Assembly: GCA_963775235.1 (NCBI GenBank)
Contig: CAVZHY010000006.1
Span: 434,001-498,000, forward strand
Length of the DNA: 64,000 bases
Direction of reading: 5' to 3'
DNA from: JBBDMC01 sp963775235
Lineage (GTDB): Bacteria; Pseudomonadota; Alphaproteobacteria; Rhizobiales; Kaistiaceae
A model generated the notes under the pieces. It saw nothing but the letters and a program-made list of their open reading frames with translations, was not told the DNA's origin and made no database searches. Of the stretch, positions 42,666 through 52,061 are shown in pieces. Made by a program: the position numbers and the translations under genes. Each line of letters begins with the position of its first letter. The stretch's first letter is position 1.

Positions 42666-43847
42666 CTAGCGGTTCAGCAGGAATGCGCCAAGCTTTTGCC
42701 GCTCCTCCTCCGTCATTCCGGTCTCGTTGCCGAGCGGCATGGCGTCGCCGTTGACCGCCTGAGCGAGGATTTGGTCGGCGTTGCGGCGAAGGTCGTCGAC
42801 AGAGCCGAGAACCACGCCCTTCGGCGGAGCGTCGAAGCCGGCGTGCGTCGGGTGGGCCGAGTGGCACATGACGCAGTGCCTGTCGACGATGGCGAGCGCC
42901 TCCTCACCACTGACGTTCAGCCCCGCCACCGCCGCGTCGGTGCGGGGCGCGGTGATGTAGACCGCGAAGGCGAGCGCCACCGCCGCCACGGGCAACGCCC
43001 AGGCGATCTTCGCCAGCGGGTCGCCGGCGTCGTGGCGGTTAAGGAAATGGCGGGCAGCGCCGCCCATCACCACGATCATGGCGACGACCAGCCACATCTG
43101 AGGGTGGCTCGACAGCATCGGGTAATGGTTCGAAACCATCATCACCAGCACCGGCAGGGTGAGATAGTTGTTGTGGATGGACCGCTGCTTGCCGATGGCG
43201 CCGAGGCGGGGATCTGGCTCACGACCGGCGACAAGCGCCGCCGCGATCTTCTTCTGGTTGGGAATGATGATGCCGAAGACGTTGACCGCCATGATGGTGC
43301 CAACGAAAGCGCCGACGTGGATGAGTGCGCCGCGGCCGGAAAAGACGTGGCTGTAGAACCACGCCGCGGCGACGATGAGGACAAAGACGGCTGCCGCCAG
43401 CGCCGGTGTGCGGGTGCCGAGGGCCGAGCGGCAGAGGCCATCGTAGATGAACCAGCCGGCGACCAGGCTGAGAACGGAAATGGCGATCGCCTGGGCTGGC
43501 AGCAGCGGCAGCACCGAGGGGTCGATCAGGAAGGCGTCGGCATTCCAGTAGTATTGAAGCACCAGCAGTGCGAAGCCGGTGACCCAGGTGAGGTAGGCCT
43601 CCCACCGGTACCAGATGAGGTCCGGCGGCAGCTCGCCCGGCGCCACCAGGTACTTTTCGACGTGATAGAACCCGCCACCGTGGACCTCCCACGCGGTGCC
43701 GTAGACGCCCTCGCGCATGCCTTCGCGCCGGCGCAACGCGAGGTCGAGGGCGATGAAATAGAACGACGTCCCGATCCAGCCGATGCCGACGACCAGGTGC
43801 GCCCAGCGGAAAAGAAGATTGAGCCAGTCGACAAGGAAGGCAGACAT
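42666..43847 (-). CDS. puuD: membrane urate oxidase with C-terminal cytochrome c (PuuD)
   Basis: 393 residues. About eight membrane helices carry the urate oxidase N-terminal domain (LLFRWAHLVVGIGWIGTSFY, EVHGGGFYHVEKYLVAPGEL, MAVNVFGIIIPNQKKI, VSNHYPMLSSHPQ). A periplasmic cytochrome c domain has the heme site HCVMCHSAHP and a distal Met candidate (AMPLGNETGM). This enzyme hydroxylates urate and passes electrons through its own heme c to the respiratory chain rather than to oxygen as peroxide. It links xanthine oxidation by XdhAB to HiuH and UraD. Confidence 0.93.
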   Translation of the reverse strand: MSAFLVDWLNLLFRWAHLVVGIGWIGTSFYFIALDLALRRREGMREGVYGTAWEVHGGGFYHVEKYLVAPGELPPDLIWYRWEAYLTWVTGFALLVLQYYWNADAFLIDPSVLPLLPAQAIAISVLSLVAGWFIYDGLCRSALGTRTPALAAAVFVLIVAAAWFYSHVFSGRGALIHVGAFVGTIMAVNVFGIIIPNQKKIAAALVAGREPDPRLGAIGKQRSIHNNYLTLPVLVMMVSNHYPMLSSHPQMWLVVAMIVVMGGAARHFLNRHDAGDPLAKIAWALPVAAVALAFAVYITAPRTDAAVAGLNVSGEEALAIVDRHCVMCHSAHPTHAGFDAPPKGVVLGSVDDLRRNADQILAQAVNGDAMPLGNETGMTEEERQKLGAFLLNR

Positions 43848-43927
43848 GGCGATGGTCCGACGCCTTCAGTCGCGGCACGGGCGCGCTTTAGCGGAGCGCG
43901 CCCGTGGGTTGATCAGGGCCACCAGGC

Positions 43928-44992
43928 CTATTGGGGCATCTTGTCGTCAATGCCCTTCACGTACCAGTTAAGGCCGAGCAGCGTACCGTCGTCGATAACC
44001 ACGCCATCCTTCGCTGCCACGGTGCCATCCTGCTTGGTGATCGGTCCGGTGAAGGGATTCCAGCCGCCCTTGATTTTCGCGATCGTCGCCTCGGCCATCG
44101 CCTTGACATCGTCAGGCATGTTCTGGAGCGGCGCCACCTCGACCAAGCCGGTGTCGAAACCCTCCCAGGCCTGGTGCGAAGTCCAGGTGCCGTCGAGCGC
44201 GGCCTGCACTTCCTTCACGTAGTAGGGGCCCCAATTGTCGATCAGTGAAGCAAGGTGCGCGTGCGGGCCGAAGCTTGACATGTCGGCCGACTGGCCGAAG
44301 GCGTGAATGCCCGCCTTTTCGGCCACCTGCATCGCGGCGGGCGAATCGGTGTGCTGGACGAGGATGTCGGCGCCCTGGTTGATCAGAACGTTGGCGGCGT
44401 CGCCCTCCTTGCCCGGATCAAACCATGAATTGACCCAGACGATCTTGAGCTTGAAATCGGGATTGACCGACTGGGCGCCGAGCATGAAGGCGTCGATGCC
44501 CATGATCACCTCGGGGATCGGGAAGGAGACGATATACCCGGCCACCCCCTTCTTCGACATCTTGGCGGCAATCTGGCCCATCACGTAGCGGCCTTCGTAC
44601 CAGCGGATGTTGTAGGTCGACACGTTCGGCGCGGTCATGAAGCCGGTGGCGTGCTCGAACTTCACGTCCGGAAAGTCCTTGGCGACCTTGATGGTCGATT
44701 CCATGAAGCCGAACGACGTCGTGAAGATGATCTGGCAGCCCTTCTGCGCAAGCTCGCGGATGGGGCGCTCGGAATCCGTCTCGACGACATTTTCGATGTA
44801 GGTCGAGGCATCGACCTTGTCGCCGAGCGCCTTTGCGACGTCCTGCCGACCCATGTCATGTTGCTGGCTGTAGCCGCCGTCGTTATGCGGGCCGACATAG
44901 ACCCAGCACGCCTTCAGCGGAGCGGCATTCGCCGTTCCGGCCGATATTGCCAGAGCACACGCCGCGATTGTCGCGACCAGAAGCCTGTTCAT
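43928..44992 (-). CDS. BMP-family substrate-binding protein of the purine ABC importer
   Basis: 354 residues from ATG 44992 (GGGAG 9 bases before). A signal peptide (LLVATIAACALAISAGTANA) precedes the basic-membrane-protein fold: CWVYVGPHNDGGYSQQHDMG, CQIIFTTSFGFMESTIKVAK, FPIPEVIMGIDAFMLGAQSV and QHTDSPAAMQVAEKAGIHAF. BMP proteins bind nucleosides or related bases. The operon context indicates a purine such as xanthine, urate or guanosine. It follows the two permeases with a 95-base gap that may allow extra processing or expression. Confidence 0.92.
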   Translation of the reverse strand: MNRLLVATIAACALAISAGTANAAPLKACWVYVGPHNDGGYSQQHDMGRQDVAKALGDKVDASTYIENVVETDSERPIRELAQKGCQIIFTTSFGFMESTIKVAKDFPDVKFEHATGFMTAPNVSTYNIRWYEGRYVMGQIAAKMSKKGVAGYIVSFPIPEVIMGIDAFMLGAQSVNPDFKLKIVWVNSWFDPGKEGDAANVLINQGADILVQHTDSPAAMQVAEKAGIHAFGQSADMSSFGPHAHLASLIDNWGPYYVKEVQAALDGTWTSHQAWEGFDTGLVEVAPLQNMPDDVKAMAEATIAKIKGGWNPFTGPITKQDGTVAAKDGVVIDDGTLLGLNWYVKGIDDKMPQ

Positions 44993-45087
44993 CCGATGAT
45001 CTCCCTGTTCACCTGACACATGCGGACACCCCTCACGCAAGCAAGACTTCGCGCCGTACAGCGATGCGAGCCGAAACCCATGGCCGG

Positions 45088-46014
45088 CTAACGGTCGGGC
45101 ACGAACGCCTGCCCGAGACACGCCGGTGTGTTGACGCGCAATAGTGCACGATTGCGCGAAATGACCACCAATACCACGACAGTGGTCAGGTACGGCAGCG
45201 ACGAAAGGAACTGAGATGGCAGGGCGATGCCGTAACCCTGGGCACTCAACTGAAGGATGCTGATGGCGCCGAAGAGCAGCGCGCCGACGACCACCCTGCC
45301 CGGCAGCCACGTGCCGAACACCACCAGCGCCAGCGCGATCCAGCCGCGGCCGGCCGTCATGTTCGGCGTCCACTGCGAGGAATAGACGACCGACAGGTAG
45401 CCACCGGCGAGCCCGGCGCAGGCGCCGCCGAACAACGTCGACAGAAAGCGGACGCGGATAACATCGTAACCGAGCGCGTGCGCGGACGTGTGGTTGTTGC
45501 CGGTCGCACGCACCACCAGGCCGGCGCGCGCGGAAAACAGGAACCAGGAGATCGCGATCGCCAGCGCAACGGCGACGTAGACCAACGGGTCTTCGCCAAA
45601 GATCAGCTGGCCGATCAAGGGGATGTCGGTCAGACCGGGGATATGGATGCGGTTGAGGCCGAGGCCGGGAATACTGACATAGCGGTCGCCGATCAGGCCG
45701 GACAGACCGAGGCCGAACAAAGTCAGCGCCAGTCCGGAGGCGACCTGGTTTGCGACGAAGATCAGAGTGACGACGGCGAAGAGCGCCGCCATCGCGGCGC
45801 CCGCAAGGACGGCCGCAACGACGCCGGCGACCGGAAAACCGGTGGCGTGACCGGCGATGAAGCCGGTGACCGCGCCGACCGCCATCATGCCCTCGACGCC
45901 GAGATTGAGGACGCCGGAGCGCTCCGTCACCAACTCGCCGAGAGCCGCGAACAACAGCGGCGTCGCCGCCGTGACAATGGTGAGCAGCAGGCCCTGCAGT
46001 TCGACGAGGCTCAT
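45088..46014 (-). CDS. purine ABC transporter permease 2 (BMP-type)
   Basis: 308 residues from ATG 46014, overlapping the stop of permease 1 (TGATG). About nine membrane helices. The BPD_transp_2 region includes LGELVTERSGVLNLGVEGMM, AVGAVTGFIAGHATGFPVAG, GLALTLFGLGLSGLIGDRYV and YSSQWTPNMTAGRGWIALAL, close to NupQ/YufQ-type nucleoside permeases. It pairs with permease 1 to form the channel. Confidence 0.93.
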   Translation of the reverse strand: MSLVELQGLLLTIVTAATPLLFAALGELVTERSGVLNLGVEGMMAVGAVTGFIAGHATGFPVAGVVAAVLAGAAMAALFAVVTLIFVANQVASGLALTLFGLGLSGLIGDRYVSIPGLGLNRIHIPGLTDIPLIGQLIFGEDPLVYVAVALAIAISWFLFSARAGLVVRATGNNHTSAHALGYDVIRVRFLSTLFGGACAGLAGGYLSVVYSSQWTPNMTAGRGWIALALVVFGTWLPGRVVVGALLFGAISILQLSAQGYGIALPSQFLSSLPYLTTVVVLVVISRNRALLRVNTPACLGQAFVPDR

Positions 46015-47106
46015 CAGGCCGCCTCCACCGTCGCGGGCGCGGCGCGCCGGGCACGCACGATTCTGACCCGGTAGAAGATCAGCGTGTCGCAGGCGAGCAC
46101 GAAGAAAAGCAGCATTCCCTGAAAGACGCGCGCGATCTGGTCGGAAAGGTGATAGGTCGACTGGATGCCCTCGCCGCCGAGGTAAGATAGCGCCAGCACG
46201 AAGCTGGACACGATGACGCCGAGCGGGTTCAGCCGACCGAGGAACGCGACAATGATCGCGGTGAAGCCGTAGCCCGGAGAGACACTGATGCGCAGCTGTC
46301 CGAGCGGGCCGGCAACCTCGCAGATGCCGGCAAGACCGGCCAGGCCGCCGGAGATGAGGAACGCGGCCAGAACCATACGGTTGCGGCTGAAGCCGGCGAA
46401 GGCGCCGGCGCGGGGCGCCTCTCCAAGCACCCGGATCTTGAACCCGGTCAGCGTCTTGCGCAGCAGGAACCACGCGCCAACCGCGACGGCGAGCGCGATC
46501 AATGTGCCGATGGTGACGTGCTGTCCCGCAATGACCGGCAGAAGCTGGTTGTCGCTGAACTGCCGGCTGTTGGGGAAGTTGAATCCGTGCGGATTGCGCC
46601 ACGGACCGCGCGCCACCCAATCGAGCAGGAATCCGGCAACGTAGACCAGCATGAGACTGGTAAGAATCTCCATTGGCCCCGAAACGGGTCTTGAGCAGCG
46701 CCGGGATGGCTCCGTAAGCCATTCCGCCCAGGATGCCCATGAGCAGCATCAGCGTCACGACCAGCGGGCCACCCCAGTCGGGGAAATAGATGGGGAGCAC
46801 GGAGCCGGCGACGGCGCCGGCAGCGAGTTGCCCTTCGGCACCGATGTTCCACGTGTTGGAGAGATAGCAGAGTGAGAGGCCGACGCCGATCAGGACCAGC
46901 GGTGTCATCTTGACGATGAGGTCCTGTATTGACCACCACGCGGTCAGCTTTTCGATGAAGTAGACGTAGAGCGCCCCAAGCGGATCGACGCCGCTCGCCG
47001 CAAATATCACGAAGCCGGCGACTACCGTCAGCGCGATGGCGAGCACAGGCGACAGCACCGCCATGCGGTTGGAGCGTTCCGGGCGCCGGATCAGTTCGAT
47101 GCGCAA
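46014..47106 (-). CDS. purine ABC transporter permease 1 (BMP-type), one +1 frameshift
   Basis: The N-terminal frame (MAVLSPVLAIALTVVAGFVI, LCYLSNTWNIGAEGQLAAGA, PALLKTRFGAN) and the C-terminal frame from about 46670 (EILTSLMLVYVAGFLLDWVA, LGEAPRAGAFAGFSRNRMVL, YLGGEGIQSTYHLSDQIARV) together make a full NupP/YufP-type permease of about 363 residues. Removing one of two C bases at about 46670-46671 (one G in AATGGAG on the coding strand) joins them as FGANEILTSLM, the family sequence. Likely intact in the organism. It follows the ATPase gene by 26 bases. Confidence 0.9.
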
Positions 47107-47132
47107 GGCCTGTGTCCCCTCCCCGGTTCGTC

Positions 47133-48689
47133 TTAGTGCGCGCGGGCGCCGCCCATCAGCAGGCCGATCTCCTCGCGGGTGATGCCGCGGACGTCGCGCG
47201 GATCCGACAGCTGTCCCTTGGAGATCACGGCGACGCGGTCGGAAATTTCGAGAATCTCATCGAGGTCCTGGCTGATCACCAGAACCGCTGAGCCCGACCG
47301 GGCAAGATCGATCAACGCCTGGCGAATGGTGGCAGCCGCGCCGGCGTCGACCCCCCAGGTGGGTTGGCTCACGACCAGAACACCGGGCTTGCGGTCGAAT
47401 TCACGGCCGACGACAAACTTCTGCAGATTACCGCCGGAAAGCGCCATCGCTTCGGGGTCCGGCGACCCCTTGCGAACGTCGAAGTCCTCGCTGACACGGC
47501 GGACGATGCCGCGGGCGGTCAGAAAATGAAGAATGCCGGTGCGGACAAGACCATCGCCCGTGGCGTGGCGCGTCAGCAAAACGTTATCGGAGAGCTTGAG
47601 GCGAGGGACGGCGCCGTGGCCCAAACGTTCTTCCGGCACGAACGCCGCCTTGAGGCAGCGCCGCATCGTAATGCCACGCTGGCCGCACGAGACGCCGTCG
47701 ATGGCAATCATTCCATTTTTGACGGTTCTCTCGCCGGAGATGGCGTCGAACAATTCGTCCTGGCCATTACCGGCAACGCCGGCGATTGAAACGACCTCGC
47801 CGCCGCGCACATCTATCGAGACGTCATCCAGGGCCACGGCAAACGGATGCGGGGCCGGCATCGACAGATGCTTGACCGACAGCCGCACGGGCGCGGTTTC
47901 GTCGACCGGCTCCGGCGCTGCCAGTTCGCGCACCTCGGCGCCGACCATCATGGCCGCCAGACGCGCTGCTGTTTCCCGCTGCGGATCGCATTCGGCAACC
48001 ACCTTGCCGTGCCGCAGAATGGTGGCGTGATGGCAGAGCTGCTTCACCTCCTCCAGCCGATGGCTGATGTAAAGGATCGAGCACTTCTCCGCGGCGAGGC
48101 GCTTCAGCGTGACGAACAGGTCGTCGGCTTCCTGTGGCGTCAGTACCGATGTCGGCTCGTCCATGATGATCATCTGCGGCTCCTGCAGGAGACAACGGAC
48201 GATTTCGACCCGCTGCCGCTCGCCCACCGACAGGTCGGCGATGACAGAGTCCGGTTTGAGCGGCAGACCATATTCGGCAGAGACCGCCGTGATCCTGCGC
48301 TTGAGGTCGGCCATTGCCGGTGCGTCGGCGAGAGCCAGTGCGATATTTTCGGCGACGGTCAGCGCGTCGAACAACGAGAAGTGCTGAAATACCATGCCGA
48401 TGCCGAGCGCGCGCGCAGCAGCAGGGTTGGCGATCGCCACCGGTGTGCCCTTCCAGCGGATCTCGCCGGAGGTCGGCTGCAGTGCGCCGTAGAGGATCTT
48501 GACCAGTGTGGATTTGCCAGCGCCGTTCTCGCCGAGGAGCGCATGAATCTCGCCCGGGCGAATGGCGAAATCGATGTTGTCATTGGCGCGCAGCGTGGCG
48601 AAATCCTTCGTGATGCCGATGGCTTCCAGCGTCGGCTGGCCGTCTGGCCGACCGGAGACGGCCGCTGCCGGTCGGGGGGTTGCGTCCAT
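47133..48689 (-). CDS. purine ABC transporter ATPase, double domain (BMP-type)
   Basis: 518 residues with two ATPase domains. The first has Walker A GENGAGKSTLVKILYGAL, signature LSVGERQRVEIVRCLLQEPQ and Walker B MIIMDEPTSVLT. The second has a degenerate Walker A (GVAGNGQDELFDAISGER), signature LSGGNLQKFVVGREFDRKPG and GVLVVSQPTWGVDAGAAATI. This is the form of nucleoside-importer ATPases such as NupO. It lies two bases after xdhC and directly before the permeases. Confidence 0.95.
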   Translation of the reverse strand: MDATPRPAAAVSGRPDGQPTLEAIGITKDFATLRANDNIDFAIRPGEIHALLGENGAGKSTLVKILYGALQPTSGEIRWKGTPVAIANPAAARALGIGMVFQHFSLFDALTVAENIALALADAPAMADLKRRITAVSAEYGLPLKPDSVIADLSVGERQRVEIVRCLLQEPQMIIMDEPTSVLTPQEADDLFVTLKRLAAEKCSILYISHRLEEVKQLCHHATILRHGKVVAECDPQRETAARLAAMMVGAEVRELAAPEPVDETAPVRLSVKHLSMPAPHPFAVALDDVSIDVRGGEVVSIAGVAGNGQDELFDAISGERTVKNGMIAIDGVSCGQRGITMRRCLKAAFVPEERLGHGAVPRLKLSDNVLLTRHATGDGLVRTGILHFLTARGIVRRVSEDFDVRKGSPDPEAMALSGGNLQKFVVGREFDRKPGVLVVSQPTWGVDAGAAATIRQALIDLARSGSAVLVISQDLDEILEISDRVAVISKGQLSDPRDVRGITREEIGLLMGGARAH

Positions 48690-48691
48690 CC

Positions 48692-49708
48692 TCAGCCTCG
48701 CCGGCCGCCGCGGGCGAGCGGCACAGCCTGTCCGCTACCCGGCACCGCCGCACGCAGGGCTTCGTCGCAGACGAGCAGTTCGGCGACGGTGGCGGCAGCG
48801 ATGACGGCCGGCACCTTGGAGCGGATCTGGCCGCCGCCGATGGGGCAGACGAGTTCGGCGATCCGTGCCGAAGCAATGCCGGCCGCGGCGAGGCGCTTTT
48901 CGAAGCGCGCGCGCTTAGACTTCGAGCCGATGAGCCCGACGTAGGGAAAGCGAGGGTCGGCAAGCGCGGCGTGGACAAGCGCGAGATCGAGCTGATGGCT
49001 GTGGCTCATGACCAGCACAAAACTCCCGTCCGGTGCTTCGGCAAGAACGGTGCTTGGATCGTCAAGCCGTCTTATGGTGGCATTGGCGGGGACGTAAGCC
49101 GGGAAAGCATCCGGGCGCGGGTCGACCCACGTGACCTTGAACGGCAGCGGCGCCAGTGCCAGTACCAATGCCCGGCCCACATGCCCCGCTCCAAAAAAGA
49201 CGACGGGTCGGCGGTCATCCCCGAATCCTTCGGTCAGGACACCTTCCTCCAGCCGTGCCGAACCCGGTGTCATGTCGAGGCTGTCGACTACCAGCCGCTC
49301 GATCCCGCTTTCGGGCCCGCCTTCGGGCGAAATCCGCGCGCGGGTTACAAACGAGCGGACCATTTCGCGTTCGGCGAGGACGGCGACCGCCGCGCGCTGG
49401 GGCGTCTCGATCAGCTCGATGACGAGTTCCACCTGGCCACCACAGCATTGCCCCAGTTCGGGGCCGAGGGCAAACCGGCGAACGTCGACCCTCCTGGCTG
49501 CCGGATTCGCGAGCGCTGCCTGGGCAAGCGCGATGGCGCGCCACTCCAGCGTGCCGCCGCCGATGGTGCCTGTGAAAGCACCGTCGGGGTTCACGATCAG
49601 ACGGGCGCCGGCCTCACGCGGTGCCGAGCCGCGCGTGGCCGCGACGGTAACCATGGCAGCGCGGCCGTGCTGATCGAGAGCGGCGAGAACGCGGTCCCAA
49701 ACCGGCAT
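48692..49708 (-). CDS. xdhC: xanthine dehydrogenase accessory protein XdhC
   Basis: 338 residues from ATG 49708, four bases from the xdhB stop; a longer frame reaches into xdhB. The XdhC/CoxI N-terminal domain has TVAATRGSAPREAGARLIVN, GTIGGGTLEWRAIALAQAAL and ELGQCCGGQVELVIELIETP, and the C-terminal Rossmann domain has VFFGAGHVGRALVLALAPLP and YVGLIGSKSKRARFEKRLAA, VCPIGG. XdhC binds molybdenum cofactor, promotes its sulfuration and delivers it to XdhB. It could also serve the periplasmic Mo enzyme at 274-5373, but that is speculative. Confidence 0.94.
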   Translation of the reverse strand: MPVWDRVLAALDQHGRAAMVTVAATRGSAPREAGARLIVNPDGAFTGTIGGGTLEWRAIALAQAALANPAARRVDVRRFALGPELGQCCGGQVELVIELIETPQRAAVAVLAEREMVRSFVTRARISPEGGPESGIERLVVDSLDMTPGSARLEEGVLTEGFGDDRRPVVFFGAGHVGRALVLALAPLPFKVTWVDPRPDAFPAYVPANATIRRLDDPSTVLAEAPDGSFVLVMSHSHQLDLALVHAALADPRFPYVGLIGSKSKRARFEKRLAAAGIASARIAELVCPIGGGQIRSKVPAVIAAATVAELLVCDEALRAAVPGSGQAVPLARGGRRG

Positions 49709-49709
49709 G

Positions 49710-52061
49710 TCAATCGCCCCCGCTGGTGGCGCGGATGGCACGCATGATCGCCTCCGGCGTCGCCGGCGCGTCGAGGTGCGGCATCACCACCGGCCGAAGG
49801 CTGGCGACTGCGTCGTTGATGGCGCAGAACACCGAAATCGCCAGCATCAGCGGCGGTTCGCCGACGGCCTTGGAACGGTACACGGCGTCTTCGCGGTTGC
49901 CGCCCGACTCGAACAGCGCCACGCGGAAATCGGCCGGCACATCCGAGGCGGCGGGGATTTTGTAAGTGGACGGCGCATGGGTGGCGAGCCTGCCGGCGGA
50001 ATCCCAGACCAGTTCCTCGGTGGTGAGCCAGCCCATCCCCTGGACGAAGCCCCCCTCAATCTGGCCGATGTCCACAGCCGGATTGATGGATTTGCCGACG
50101 TCGTGGAGGATGTCGACGCGATCCAGGCGCATCTCGCCGGTCATGGTGTCGACCGTGACCTCGGAGCATGCCGCGCCATAGGCGAAGTAATAAAATGGTC
50201 GGCCTACGCCTTTCTCGCGGTCCCAAGAGACCTTCGGCGTGCGGTAAAAGCCGGTGGACGACAGATGCACGCGGGCGGCGTGTGCGGCGGTCGCGAGTTC
50301 GCCGAGCGACACGGTGCGATTACCGACACGAACGCGGTTTTCCGCGAATTCCACCTGCTCGCGGCCGACGTGCCACTCCTCGTCGATGAATTTGTAGAGG
50401 CGGTCCTTGATCGCGCGGGCGGCGATCATTGCCGCCTGCGCATTGAGGTCGGTGCCGGCCGAGGCCGCAGTGGGCGAGGTGTTGGGCACCTTGGCCGTCG
50501 AGGTGGCGGTTATCTTCACCATGTCGAGGGTCACGCCGAATTCTTCCGCAACGACCTGGGCCACTTTGACGAACAGCCCCTGCCCCATCTCGGTCCCGCC
50601 GTGGTTCAGGCTGATCGAGCCATCCCGGTAAAGGTGGACGAGTGCGCCGGCCTGATTGAGGTGGGTAAGGGTGAAAGAGATGCCGAATTTCACCGGCGTC
50701 AGCGCCAGGCCCTTTCTCAAGACCGGGCTGGTAGCGTTAAAATCGGCCAATGCCTGGCGGCGCGCCCGATAGTCGCTGGTGCGTTCGATCTCGCTGACGA
50801 GTTCGGGCAGGATATTGTCCTCGACGCGCATGCCGTATGGCGTGCTGTCGCGCCCGACGCCACCGTAGAAATTAGCCTTGCGCACGTCCAGCGGGTCATG
50901 CTCGGTGACGTAGGCGATGTGGTCCATCAGGCGCTCGGCAAACACCATCCCCTGTGGTCCGCCAAATCCACGAAAGGCGGTGTTGGACACGGTGTTGGTG
51001 CGCATGCGGCGCGTGACGATCCGGGCGGCCGGATAGTAGTACGCGTTGTCGGCGTGGAACATCGTGCGGTCGACAACCCCGAGAGACAGGTCCTCGGAGT
51101 GCCCGCACCGCGCGGCGAAGGTGACTTCAACCGAGCGCAGCACCCCTTCGCGGGAAAATCCGGCTGTATAGTCGACCCGGAAGTCGTGACGCTTGCCGGT
51201 CATGATCATGTCATCGTCGCGGTCAAGCCGCAGCTTGCACGGTCGACCGGTCTTGGCGGCCGCGAGAGCGGCCAGGGCCGCCCACTGGGTCGCCTGGCTT
51301 TCCTTGCCGCCAAATGCACCGCCCATGCGGCGCACCTCTACCGTCACTGCGTTGTCATGAAGACCAAGCACATGGGCGACGACGTGCTGGACCTCGGTCG
51401 GGTGCTGGGTGGATGAATGGACAAACATGTCGCCATCCTCTCCGGGCACGGCGAGGGCGATCTGGCCTTCCAGGTAGAAATGTTCCTGGCCGCCGATGCG
51501 CATCTCGCCAGTGAGGCGCTTGGGGGCGCGCCCAATCTCGTCCTCCGGTTCGCCACGCTCGAATTTGTAGTCGGGAAGCACGGTGGTGCCGGCGACGAGC
51601 GCGTCGTCAACGTCGATGGCGGGCATGGCCGGCGCGGTGTGGAATTTCGCCAGCCGGACGGCACGGCGGGCCTGATCGCGGGTCTCGGCCACGACCACGA
51701 ATGCGACCTGGCCGTGGAACTTCACCCGCTCGGCCACTATCAGCGGGTCGTCGTCGATGTCCTTCGGGCTGATGTCGTTCCGGCCGGGAATGTCGCCCGC
51801 GGTCAGAACGTCGACCACACCCGGCGCCGCTTTGACCGGCTCGAGGTCGATGCCAGTGATGCGACCGGCCGCGATCGGTGCGTAGCCGGGCGCGAGATGA
51901 AGCGTGTCGGCAGGCGTGGAGATGTCGTCGACATAGATCGCCTGACCGGTGACGTGCTTCACCGCGCTGTCGTGCGCGATCGGGTTTCGCACTACGACGA
52001 GGTGCTCGTCCTCGGCCTCGGCGGCTGGCGGCGGCGTCAACGTGCGGTCGATCTCGTTCAT
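49710..52061 (-). CDS. xdhB: xanthine dehydrogenase, molybdenum subunit
   Basis: 783 residues, normal length. The aldehyde oxidase/xanthine dehydrogenase a/b hammerhead domain (HVTGQAIYVDDISTPADTLH, VRLAKFHTAPAMPAIDVDDA) precedes the Moco-binding domain: VRRMGGAFGGKESQATQWAA, AFRGFGGPQGMVFAERLMDH (FRGFGGPQG), THLNQAGALVHLYRDGSISL, NHGGTEMGQGLFVKVAQVVA and the C-terminal catalytic Glu region KAVGEPPLMLAISVFCAIND. It oxidises hypoxanthine and xanthine to urate. Its start overlaps the xdhA stop by four bases. Confidence 0.96.
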   Translation of the reverse strand: MNEIDRTLTPPPAAEAEDEHLVVVRNPIAHDSAVKHVTGQAIYVDDISTPADTLHLAPGYAPIAAGRITGIDLEPVKAAPGVVDVLTAGDIPGRNDISPKDIDDDPLIVAERVKFHGQVAFVVVAETRDQARRAVRLAKFHTAPAMPAIDVDDALVAGTTVLPDYKFERGEPEDEIGRAPKRLTGEMRIGGQEHFYLEGQIALAVPGEDGDMFVHSSTQHPTEVQHVVAHVLGLHDNAVTVEVRRMGGAFGGKESQATQWAALAALAAAKTGRPCKLRLDRDDDMIMTGKRHDFRVDYTAGFSREGVLRSVEVTFAARCGHSEDLSLGVVDRTMFHADNAYYYPAARIVTRRMRTNTVSNTAFRGFGGPQGMVFAERLMDHIAYVTEHDPLDVRKANFYGGVGRDSTPYGMRVEDNILPELVSEIERTSDYRARRQALADFNATSPVLRKGLALTPVKFGISFTLTHLNQAGALVHLYRDGSISLNHGGTEMGQGLFVKVAQVVAEEFGVTLDMVKITATSTAKVPNTSPTAASAGTDLNAQAAMIAARAIKDRLYKFIDEEWHVGREQVEFAENRVRVGNRTVSLGELATAAHAARVHLSSTGFYRTPKVSWDREKGVGRPFYYFAYGAACSEVTVDTMTGEMRLDRVDILHDVGKSINPAVDIGQIEGGFVQGMGWLTTEELVWDSAGRLATHAPSTYKIPAASDVPADFRVALFESGGNREDAVYRSKAVGEPPLMLAISVFCAINDAVASLRPVVMPHLDAPATPEAIMRAIRATSGGD

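Noticed and set aside
43928..46054. One long minus-strand frame joining the BMP binding protein with sequence upstream
   Set aside because: Only the part from ATG 44992 is the binding protein. The upstream part is an out-of-frame reading of permease 2.
45088..47106. A 672-residue fused permease
   Set aside because: It is two permeases: the middle is permease 1 read in the wrong frame after a one-base shift, and permease 2 starts at 46014.
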